Positions 6,874 to 12,257 of a stretch of 13,522 bases of DNA are shown here, piece after piece; position 1 is the first letter of the stretch, and each line of letters opens with the position of its first letter. The position numbers and the translations under genes were made by a program. Source of the DNA: Archaeoglobaceae archaeon (GTDB taxonomy: Archaea; Halobacteriota; Archaeoglobi; Archaeoglobales; Archaeoglobaceae); assembly GCA_027066965.1 (NCBI GenBank), contig JAMOMT010000066.1, positions 1 to 13,522 of the forward strand. The letters are read 5' to 3'. Below the pieces are notes generated by a model that saw nothing but the letters and a program-made list of their open reading frames with translations, searched no databases and had not been told where the DNA came from.

Positions 6874-7548
6874 TCATTCAAGGAGCGTGAGTATCCACCT
6901 ATCTCCGCTCCTCCTGAGTATGCCCCTCTTCTCAAGCCTCTCTATAGCACTCTCCACGTCCCTGTAAGGCAGTCCAAACTGCTCTGCTATCTCCATGGCG
7001 TTTCTTGCACCCTTCGCTATGCCTATCATGACCACTCTCTCTATCTCGTCCTCGACGCTCTCGTTTATCTCTCTCGTTATCCTCTCGAACACTTCGTTTA
7101 TCCTCGAGTTTATCATCCCCTGAATCCTCGAAATGTTCTGCTGGATCCTCTCTATCTCCCTAATCGCGTTACTGAGTTCCGGGATTCTGGAGCTCTCAAC
7201 TCTGAAGTCGAACACTCTCTTGGCCTCCTTTACGGCACTTTCCACGTCAGCTCCATTCGTTCCAGTTATCACTGATGTCTCAAAGACATGAGGGGCTATC
7301 GTTATCTCTATTCTCAGGCTCTTGTCGATGCAGTAGTACCTTCTCCTACCTTCTTCGAAGCTCCTGATTATCCCTGCCCTCTCGAGTTTTTCGAGGTGCT
7401 CCAGCACAGCTTTGGGGGCCATCTTAAGCGAGTAGCTGATTTCACTAACATAGCATGGCTTCTTCGAGAGTAGGGCGAGTATCCTTCTCCTGCTCTCATT
7501 CCCAAGAACTTCAAGAAGAACTTCTGCAATCTCTGACTTCTCTGACAT
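6874..7548 (-). CDS. hsr1: Heat-shock transcriptional regulator (HSR1-like, ArsR-type winged helix)
   Basis: The 224-residue protein has an N-terminal ArsR-like winged helix (about 8-75: LGNESRRRILALLSKK, YVSEISYSLKMAPKAVLEHL, then a wing with EEGRRRYYCI). A coiled-coil-prone middle follows (about 112-170, ELSNAIREIERIQQNISRIQ). A second winged-helix-like domain is C-terminal (about 180-222, AMEIAEQFGLPYRDVESAIE). In A. fulgidus the gene in the same position (AF1298, HSR1) represses its own heat-shock operon by binding CTAAC-N5-GTTAG; that exact motif is present upstream here. I prefer ATG 7548 to GTG 7557 because GGGGTGGT lies six to eight bases before it; the GTG start would overlap that SD. 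The assignment combines sequence, synteny and the operator. Confidence 0.88.
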   Translation of the reverse strand: MSEKSEIAEVLLEVLGNESRRRILALLSKKPCYVSEISYSLKMAPKAVLEHLEKLERAGIIRSFEEGRRRYYCIDKSLRIEITIAPHVFETSVITGTNGADVESAVKEAKRVFDFRVESSRIPELSNAIREIERIQQNISRIQGMINSRINEVFERITREINESVEDEIERVVMIGIAKGARNAMEIAEQFGLPYRDVESAIERLEKRGILRRSGDRWILTLLE

Positions 7549-7584
7549 CTCTACCACCCCTAACTAACTATTATGTCGATTTTG

Positions 7585-7605
7585 TTACTAACTTTAAGTT
7601 AGTAA
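7585..7605. promoter_or_regulatory. Hsr1 operator, 21-bp palindrome
   Basis: Two 10-bp arms (TTACTAACTT and its exact reverse complement) flank one central base. The core CTAACTTTAAGTTAG (7588-7602) matches CTAAC-N5-GTTAG, the motif reported for A. fulgidus HSR1. It lies 6 bp downstream of the hsr1 TATA box and covers the expected transcription start, so occupancy should block initiation. Repeated TAAC units continue at 7561-7568. Confidence 0.85.
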
Positions 7606-7610
7606 AGAGG

Positions 7611-7626
7611 TATATAAATGTTTTGG
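7611..7626 (-). promoter_or_regulatory. BRE/TATA promoter of the hsr1-cdc48-hsp20 cluster
   Basis: On the minus strand CCAAAACA (BRE-like) is followed by TTTATATA (7611-7618), the best TATA box in the window. Start of transcription is expected near 7588-7590, giving a leader of about 40 nt that contains the hsr1 SD. Confidence 0.7.
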
Positions 7627-7656
7627 TTCGGTTCGTGATGACTCAGACGAAAGAGA

Positions 7657-7670
7657 GGTCAAATAAAAAA
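7657..7670 (-). terminator. T-tract terminator after the DUF424 gene
   Basis: The minus strand reads TTTTTTATTTGACC immediately after the DUF424 stop codon, an archaeal-style T-rich terminator. It separates the translation cluster from the heat-shock promoter. Confidence 0.45.
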
Positions 7671-7961
7671 TCAGAGTACGACCATCTGTGCGTGGGGGCA
7701 CTCGCCTATCACGAGCACCTTGTCTTCGTCAACTATCCCTACTTCTATGGCGAGCCTTACTGCTCTTTCTCCACTTATGTTCGCTATCGTCGCCTTTTTC
7801 AGCATCTCCCTAACGCTGTCAGCGTCCACCTCCTCTTTGCCGTAGAAGCTCTCCTTTATCTCAAGTTTCAGGCCTTTCTCCTCGTCTCTAAACGTTTTGC
7901 CGACTATCTCTGCGTCACAGACAGCAACAAGTACCTCTCCTTGCACTCTATAAACTCTCAT
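7671..7961 (-). CDS. DUF424 family protein
   Basis: The small archaeal protein begins MRVYRVQGEVLVAVCDAEIVGKTF, matching the DUF424 start pattern (VYR..GEVLVA.CD.ELLGKTF). It has a middle acidic segment (KEEVDADSVREMLKKAT), then VGIVDEDKVLVIGECPHAQMVVL with a Cys-Pro-His that is typical of the C-terminus. I prefer ATG 7961 (96 residues) to ATG 7973 (100 residues) because GAGGT lies five bases before 7961, while 7973 has no spaced SD and family members begin near the later Met. It sits 31 nt after aIF2-beta on the same strand. DUF424 has no established function that I know; the linkage suggests a role in or near translation. Confidence 0.82.
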   Translation of the reverse strand: MRVYRVQGEVLVAVCDAEIVGKTFRDEEKGLKLEIKESFYGKEEVDADSVREMLKKATIANISGERAVRLAIEVGIVDEDKVLVIGECPHAQMVVL

Positions 7962-7992
7962 CCTGAACCTCATCCTCTGGTATCAGCAGAAA

Positions 7993-8400
7993 TCAGAATG
8001 GTCTCACAGGATGTTTGGCTCCACAAGCCATGCACTTCAAGAAGAGAATTCTCTCCTCCCTCACAAGCGTCGTGTCGGGTGCTCCGCACTCCTTGCAGAG
8101 CACGTAATCCTTGACGTACGACTCGATCTCTTTCTGAACTTCATCCTCGCTAAACTTTCCCTGAAGTGTCAGCCTGCCTGACTCGAGAAATCCGGCAGTA
8201 CCGAGCGATTTCACGAGGTACTTGTAGAGGTGCTCCTCGCTCCTGTTAACGGCTTTTGCTATCTGGGAGAAGTTCTTGACTATCGTCCTGCTGCCTTCTC
8301 TCAGCACGCTTACCTTTGGTATTTCGAACCTCTCCCTCCTCACAACCTCTTCGGGTAACTCTGACAGTGCCTTTTCAAGCAATTCCTCGTAACTTCTCAT
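7993..8400 (-). CDS. eif2b: Translation initiation factor aIF2 subunit beta
   Basis: The 135-residue protein binds aIF2-gamma as part of the heterotrimer that delivers initiator Met-tRNA to the small ribosomal subunit. Visible parts are the N-terminal helix MRSYEELLEKALSEL, the central alpha/beta domain (FEIPKVSVLREGSRTIVKNF, 25-44, and LVKSLGTAGFLESGRLTLQG, 62-81), and the C-terminal zinc ribbon CKECGAPDT...CMACGA with Cys102, 105, 123 and 126. The open frame extends upstream to a TTG at 8463 that overlaps taw3, but ATG 8400 matches the usual family N-terminus (YEELLERA) and has a TATA-like CTTATCAAC 30 nt before it. I therefore call 8400. The gene follows taw3 by 50 nt. Confidence 0.92.
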   Translation of the reverse strand: MRSYEELLEKALSELPEEVVRRERFEIPKVSVLREGSRTIVKNFSQIAKAVNRSEEHLYKYLVKSLGTAGFLESGRLTLQGKFSEDEVQKEIESYVKDYVLCKECGAPDTTLVREERILFLKCMACGAKHPVRPF

Positions 8401-8421
8401 ATACAGAAGGTGCTCCGGGTA

Positions 8422-8436
8422 GTTGATAAGTCTTTG
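8422..8436 (-). promoter_or_regulatory. Probable promoter of aIF2-beta
   Basis: GCAAAGA followed by CTTATCAAC (first base 8430) lies 30 nt before ATG 8400. The purP-like gene has GTTATCAAC at the same distance. It allows aIF2-beta to be expressed independently of taw3. Confidence 0.4.
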
Positions 8437-8450
8437 CTTCTCAGCGACTG

Positions 8451-9032
8451 TCACGTACCACAACTATCACTAACGAGCTGACAGAACCTCTCGAACTTCC
8501 TTCTACTCCTCTCAAGTTTCATCTCCGCTAACCTTAAAAACGACTCGACATCGAACGGGAGCCTCTTTCCGAACCTTACTGGAATTTCCATCCTCTCGTG
8601 CCCGCAAACCTCCACGACGTTGTGCCTCAACGAAATGATTCCTGCTCTCCTTATTCCAGCTTTCTGGGCAGAGAGTATTAACCTTTCAGCACTTTCGAGA
8701 TCGAAACAAGCGATGTGTAAGATAGGGGGGTTCAGCATGACCCACGTAGTCATCTTTCCAGCTTCTATTGCTCTCTTGATCTCCTCAGCGGGAGGTATGT
8801 AATGCCACTTGCCAAGAAAAATAGCGTCTCTCTTGTTTCCGAAATCTGGCATGTCCATGACAGCTATTCTGCCAGCACAGCTTGAGAGTGTTACGTAGTT
8901 GGGGTCGAAGTTTATTCGATCCAGAATGGAGATTATCCATTCATCGACTTCGCCTCTCTTCTTCGCTTTTTCAAGGCTTTCGAGCTTTCTCTTTTTGTAG
9001 GATATCCACTCCTCTTTTGCCCGATCTTTCAT
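8451..9032 (-). CDS. taw3: tRNA wybutosine-synthesising protein 3 (Taw3)
   Basis: The 193-residue protein belongs to the TYW3/Taw3 family. It is the SAM-dependent methyltransferase that N4-methylates the wyosine-derivative base at position 37 of tRNA-Phe. Motifs seen: SSCAGRI (50-56), the family's most conserved block; MLNPPILHIACFDLESAERL (99-118); AGIRRAGIISLR (125-136); and VCGHERMEIPV (142-152), the counterpart of the usual GTERLEIPV. The first 40 residues are a basic helix. Start: ATG 9032, with AATATAACC 28 nt upstream and no SD, consistent with a leaderless message. It is divergent from the purP-like gene and heads the taw3/aIF2-beta/DUF424 series. Confidence 0.92.
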   Translation of the reverse strand: MKDRAKEEWISYKKRKLESLEKAKKRGEVDEWIISILDRINFDPNYVTLSSCAGRIAVMDMPDFGNKRDAIFLGKWHYIPPAEEIKRAIEAGKMTTWVMLNPPILHIACFDLESAERLILSAQKAGIRRAGIISLRHNVVEVCGHERMEIPVRFGKRLPFDVESFLRLAEMKLERSRRKFERFCQLVSDSCGT

Positions 9033-9051
9033 CGCTCTGCGTTTGCCTTTT

Positions 9052-9060
9052 GGTTATATT
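9052..9060 (-). promoter_or_regulatory. TATA box of taw3
   Basis: AATATAACC on the minus strand starts 28 nt before ATG 9032. It lies in a 79-nt divergent region with the purP-like promoter. Confidence 0.45.
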
Positions 9061-9074
9061 GATTGCTTGAAATA

Positions 9075-9090
9075 GACAAGAGTTATCAAC
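9075..9090 (+). promoter_or_regulatory. Promoter of the purP-like gene
   Basis: GACAAGA followed by GTTATCAAC (9082-9090) starts 30 nt before ATG 9112. No SD precedes that ATG. Confidence 0.45.
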
Positions 9091-9111
9091 AACCCCAGAC
9101 AGTTTTCGGTC

Positions 9112-10260
9112 ATGTCTGAAGTGTCAGGAGAGATGACCAAGAAAATAAGAGAGCTCGCTGAGGATTACAAGGATGTAACTATCGGGATTTTCGGTTCTCA
9201 CTCGGCAAAGGAAGCGGGAATGGCTGCCAAGGCCTGGGGGTTCAAGACGGTAATAGTCGTGCAGAGGGGGAGAGACAAACTCTACACTAAATACAACCGC
9301 CACCTCTACGACGAGTTCATAGTTGTTGACCGCTTTAAGGACATGCTGAACGAGGAAGTGCAGGAGAGGCTTAGAGAGCTTAACACCGTTTTCATTCCAA
9401 ACAGGAGCTTTGCCGTTTACGTGGGCTACGACGGGATAGAAGAGGAGTTCGAGGTGCCAATCTACGGGAACAGGTACATGCTAAGAGCTGAGGAGAGAAA
9501 CTACGAGAGGGGGCAGTACTACTTGCTGAAGAAGGCCGGAATTAGGATTCCCAAGGATTTCAAGAGCCCCGAGGAGATAGACAGGCTTGTTGTCGTTAAG
9601 GTTCAGCAGGCCAAAAATCCCCTTGAAAGGGCGTTCTTCTACGCGAAGTCGCCCGAAGATTACTATGAGCAAGCTGAGAGGTTGATAAAGGAGGGAGTCA
9701 TAGACGAAGAGGGGTTGAAGAAAGCGAGGATAGAGGAGTACGTACTTGGAGCAAGGTTCAACGCCAACTTCCACAGCTACGCCCTCAAAGATGTGTTTGG
9801 GAACTTCGACTTCGTGGGCTTTAGTGACAGGAGGCAGGTCAACCTGCAGGGATTCCTCAACCTGCCTGCTAAAGATCAGCTCAAGATAGATGTACCTGTG
9901 AAGAATGAGGAGATAGGACACTTCGGAGTTACGATGAGGGAGAGCAAGCAAGACTTGGTTTACGAGACGGCTGAGAAGTTCCTAAGAGTCAGCGAGGAAG
10001 AATATCCGCCGGGTATGATCGGCCTTTTTGGCCTGCAGGGAGCAATTGCTTATTCGCCCGAGGACGAGACGAAGCTTGAGTTTGTGGTGTTTGATGTATC
10101 GATGAGGGTTCCGGGAGACCCATGCATAGGACCGACATCGCCGGAGATGAGGAATTTGACGTTAAAGCATGGGGTTAAGATAGAAGATCCGCTCGACTTG
10201 AGCATGATGGAGATAAAGAGGGCTCTGGAGGAAAAGAGGCTGAGTGAGGTCGTTACTTAA
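9112..10260 (+). CDS. PurP-family ATP-grasp protein, divergent (FAICAR synthetase-like)
   Basis: The 382-residue protein has the PurP (DUF1246 plus DUF1297) architecture. PurP makes FAICAR from AICAR, formate and ATP in archaeal purine synthesis. Recognisable blocks are GIFGSHSAKEAGMAAKAWGF (25-44, with the substrate-site GSH), RGRDK (52-56), VFIPNRSF (93-100), VPIYGNRYMLRAEE (115-128), IEEYVLGARFN (207-217), LPAKDQL (251-257) and YPPGMIGLFGLQG (298-310). Two active-site stretches differ from canonical PurP. The glycine-rich ATP loop (PGARGGRGYF in Methanocaldococcus) is VQQAKNPLERAFF (164-176). The metal/substrate segment FEMSARVDGGTN is FDVSMRVPGDPC (327-338). It may be a paralogue with a changed reaction, so I give no gene symbol. 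Length is normal for the family. Confidence 0.82.
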   Translation: MSEVSGEMTKKIRELAEDYKDVTIGIFGSHSAKEAGMAAKAWGFKTVIVVQRGRDKLYTKYNRHLYDEFIVVDRFKDMLNEEVQERLRELNTVFIPNRSFAVYVGYDGIEEEFEVPIYGNRYMLRAEERNYERGQYYLLKKAGIRIPKDFKSPEEIDRLVVVKVQQAKNPLERAFFYAKSPEDYYEQAERLIKEGVIDEEGLKKARIEEYVLGARFNANFHSYALKDVFGNFDFVGFSDRRQVNLQGFLNLPAKDQLKIDVPVKNEEIGHFGVTMRESKQDLVYETAEKFLRVSEEEYPPGMIGLFGLQGAIAYSPEDETKLEFVVFDVSMRVPGDPCIGPTSPEMRNLTLKHGVKIEDPLDLSMMEIKRALEEKRLSEVVT

Positions 10261-10280
10261 TTTTTTTGTTCGTTATTTAT
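10258..10280 (+). terminator. T-tract terminator after the purP-like gene
   Basis: The stop codon TAA is followed directly by seven T residues, then GTTCGTTATTTAT. The 41-nt gap to the convergent DUF2070 stop holds no other element. Confidence 0.5.
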
Positions 10281-10301
10281 ATAAAGAGATTAATAATGCA
10301 A

Positions 10302-11993
10302 TTAGAAGGCAATCAGAAAAACTCCAAGCAACCCCGTAATGACCATCTGGAGGACTATGCAGAACCAGAAGAGGTAGAGAGCTTTTTCCCCAAGCTCCCT
10401 GAACCCCCTTTCTATGCTCTCGAAGAAGTTTCTGCCCATTACCGTGATTGCCACATCTCTCCTGCCGTAGCTGACTTCAGTTCTCTCCAATCCACTCTCA
10501 GCTTCTTCCAGAAACTTCTTCAAAAATCTCATGACGAGTTTTCTGTCTTCCTCGTCGCTGCCAACTGGTTTGTAGCCGACTTTTGGAGAGATACCGGTTT
10601 TGGAGTGGTCGTCCGTCGTCAAGGCTATGAGTTCGACCCCCTTTTCCCTCGCGTACTTTACGAGCTCGTCCCTGAACTCCTTGACCATGTTGTTCCCGTC
10701 GACCATTAGTATGCAGTACTTTTCAGACTCTCTTTCTCTGTAATCGTATTTGAGAAGAAGAGCAGCTATGTGTCCGCACACGTTATTCGTTTCGCACCTC
10801 TCCTTTTTGAAGTATGCCTTCAGCTCCACCTTTTTTCCCGTCGACTCTTTAACTGTCTTCGAAGCGAACTCTATCAGCCTTTTAGCGTCCTCAATTTCCT
10901 TTTTCCCTACTTCGTATCCGCTTTCGTGTGCGTTATGAGCTTCTCCAAGCATAACTTCCCCACCAAACATACTTTCAGCAAATTCATTCAACTCTGGAGG
11001 TAAGTCATCTGTCACTCTCCTCCCACTGAGAATTAGAAGGGTTACAGTATCGAAGGGAAAGGCATGAAGTGTGTAGCACTCCCCTTCGAGCCTGAACGGT
11101 TTTTTAGCCGTGCACTTCACGTCGGAGCAGTTTACAGCCCTCACGACCCTTTCCACGTCCTCCTCACTCGCAGGGTTCAGTTCGTGCTTGGTTGCCGAAT
11201 GCAAGTAAATTGCGGGCATCTCGAGAATCCTGCTGACCAACTTAGCACCACCAACGTTTCTCATGGGACCAGGGTGAAAGGCGGTGTTGACGATCCTGCA
11301 GTCTACTCTATCCCCAGAAAACCTCAGGCACTTCACAAACCCTTTCCTCCTGACCCCAGCCCCCCTCAGCCTCTCCTCGAACTCTCTTGGATCGGTCGTG
11401 AGCCAGAAGAGGATGAAGGACTTCAGCATCTCCTTCATGTTTATTCCGTCGTACTCCCTGTCAAGGTATCTGATGTAGAGAATTGCAAGGAAAACTCCGA
11501 AAACTGAGGAGACTGTGTAACTCAGCATCCTGTGAGGCGCGTTGAAAGAGTAATAGTAGTCGACTGGGTACAGCAACAGCAGAATTGCGAGTACTGTAAC
11601 GGCAACTCTTTTCTCGTCAGCCTTTGACGTGAAGTAGAGCACGAGAGTTACGAGCGTGGCAAGAGCAGCAGGAGATAGAACTATCAGCTCAAAAAAGCCG
11701 AGATGAATTGCGAAGAAGTCGAATATCTCGACGAATATCAGGATGAGGAGGGCGAGAAAAAATGTCCTCCTACTGTTAAAAGCGAGGCCTATGAAGCGGG
11801 AGAAGATGAGAAGCAGAATTATAAGCGAAAGTCCTATAAAAAAGTACCTTTTCGCGAAAAAGCTCTTGCTGACCATTCCGTTCAGAACAGAGGCGAGAGC
11901 TATCGTTATCAGTCCAAGACTGACGGTAATCCTTTTTCTCGGTGTCGTGAATATCTTCGAGTAGAACTTCTCCAACAAGTCCGTGTCTATCAT
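10302..11993 (-). CDS. DUF2070 polytopic membrane protein
   Basis: The 563-residue protein has about six predicted membrane segments at the N-terminus (roughly 22-41, 50-70, 77-97, 102-121, 129-147, 157-175) and one at the extreme C-terminus (about 538-562). A soluble domain of about 350 residues lies between. That domain holds histidine-rich motifs typical of DUF2070: FHPGPMRNVGG (239-249), YLHSATKHELN (263-273), LGEAHNAHE (349-357) and LTTDDHSKTG (458-467). The arrangement suggests a metal- or phosphate-handling active site, but no activity is established for this family to my knowledge. Start: ATG 11993, with AATAAATTA 31 nt upstream and no SD. It is convergent with purP-like and divergent from the 27-aa ORF. 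Confidence 0.88.
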   Translation of the reverse strand: MIDTDLLEKFYSKIFTTPRKRITVSLGLITIALASVLNGMVSKSFFAKRYFFIGLSLIILLLIFSRFIGLAFNSRRTFFLALLILIFVEIFDFFAIHLGFFELIVLSPAALATLVTLVLYFTSKADEKRVAVTVLAILLLLYPVDYYYSFNAPHRMLSYTVSSVFGVFLAILYIRYLDREYDGINMKEMLKSFILFWLTTDPREFEERLRGAGVRRKGFVKCLRFSGDRVDCRIVNTAFHPGPMRNVGGAKLVSRILEMPAIYLHSATKHELNPASEEDVERVVRAVNCSDVKCTAKKPFRLEGECYTLHAFPFDTVTLLILSGRRVTDDLPPELNEFAESMFGGEVMLGEAHNAHESGYEVGKKEIEDAKRLIEFASKTVKESTGKKVELKAYFKKERCETNNVCGHIAALLLKYDYRERESEKYCILMVDGNNMVKEFRDELVKYAREKGVELIALTTDDHSKTGISPKVGYKPVGSDEEDRKLVMRFLKKFLEEAESGLERTEVSYGRRDVAITVMGRNFFESIERGFRELGEKALYLFWFCIVLQMVITGLLGVFLIAF

Positions 11994-12015
11994 TGCCTGC
12001 GGAAAAGAGCGGGAG

Positions 12016-12034
12016 TAATTTATTTGTTTTTCTC
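12016..12034 (-). promoter_or_regulatory. BRE/TATA promoter of the DUF2070 gene
   Basis: GAGAAAAACA followed by AATAAATTA (first base 12024) lies 31 nt before ATG 11993, suggesting a leaderless message. Confidence 0.5.
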
Positions 12035-12044
12035 GTTACATTCA

Positions 12045-12061
12045 AACAAAACTAATATTAA
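12045..12061 (+). promoter_or_regulatory. BRE/TATA promoter of the 27-aa ORF
   Basis: AACAAAAC (BRE-like) is followed by TAATATTAA (12053-12061), which starts 30 nt before ATG 12083. Placement is identical to the promoters of recognised genes in this window, so the short ORF is likely transcribed as a leaderless message. Confidence 0.55.
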
Positions 12062-12082
12062 GCGGCCCTGTCACTGCATCTC

Positions 12083-12166
12083 ATGCTGAGTTTTAGGTTT
12101 GAGTGCAACGGAGAAGATGGTGGCTTGACCCACTATGTCATGCAGGGTGAGGAAAGCCCATTTTAA
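12083..12166 (+). CDS. Candidate RiPP precursor peptide, 27 aa
   Basis: A 27-residue ORF begins MLSFRFECNG and ends MQGEESPF. It contains one Cys (Cys8), a Gly-Gly pair (13-14) and the stretch GLTHYVM (14-20). I do not firmly recognise it. It is called a gene because it has a BRE/TATA box at exactly the distance used by neighbouring leaderless genes, a T-rich terminator starting at its stop codon, and a downstream radical SAM/SPASM enzyme of the type that modifies short peptides encoded just upstream. The candidate target residues are Cys8, Thr16, His17 and Tyr18. A possible relationship is to the CbpA/CbpB peptide-maturase pair in the NCBI families, but this is memory only. The alternative is a chance ORF in a transcribed leader or a small RNA. 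Confidence 0.55.
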   Translation: MLSFRFECNGEDGGLTHYVMQGEESPF

Positions 12167-12192
12167 TTTTATTTTTGCTTTTTGTTATTTAT
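12161..12192 (+). terminator. T-rich terminator after the 27-aa ORF
   Basis: The plus strand runs TTTTAATTTTATTTTTGCTTTTTGTTATTT across and beyond the stop codon. This is one of the strongest T-tracts in the window. It would end a short abundant peptide transcript, with partial read-through into the radical SAM gene. Confidence 0.55.
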
Positions 12193-12199
12193 AATAATT

Positions 12200-12253
12200 T
12201 AATTCGTTAAAAAAATTATTAGCTAAAACAAGTTAAAGTAAATTGAGAGGTGA
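12200..12253 (+). promoter_or_regulatory. Probable separate promoter and Shine-Dalgarno of the radical SAM gene
   Basis: An A/T-rich GTTAAAAAAATTATT (12206-12220) could be a TATA region giving a leader of about 20-25 nt. That leader would carry GAGGTGA (12247-12253) four bases before GTG 12258. The SD is clear; the TATA assignment is weak. Confidence 0.45.
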
Positions 12254-12257
12254 AAAA

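Noticed and set aside
7455..8114. 219-codon plus-strand ORF across the hsr1 promoter
   Set aside because: It runs through the hsr1 operator and overlaps DUF424 and aIF2-beta on the other strand; no family signal.
8401..8463. N-terminal extension of aIF2-beta to the TTG at 8463
   Set aside because: It overlaps taw3, uses a rare start with no SD, and family members start at the equivalent of ATG 8400, which has a TATA-like element at -30.
12131..12200. Second possible short peptide starting at ATG 12135 in another frame
   Set aside because: Its second half is translated from the T-rich terminator (Phe/Ile/Leu-rich) and it has no start signal.
12243..12257. TTG start of the radical SAM gene at 12243
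   Set aside because: The SD GAGGTGA overlaps these codons; GTG 12258 is correctly spaced after it.
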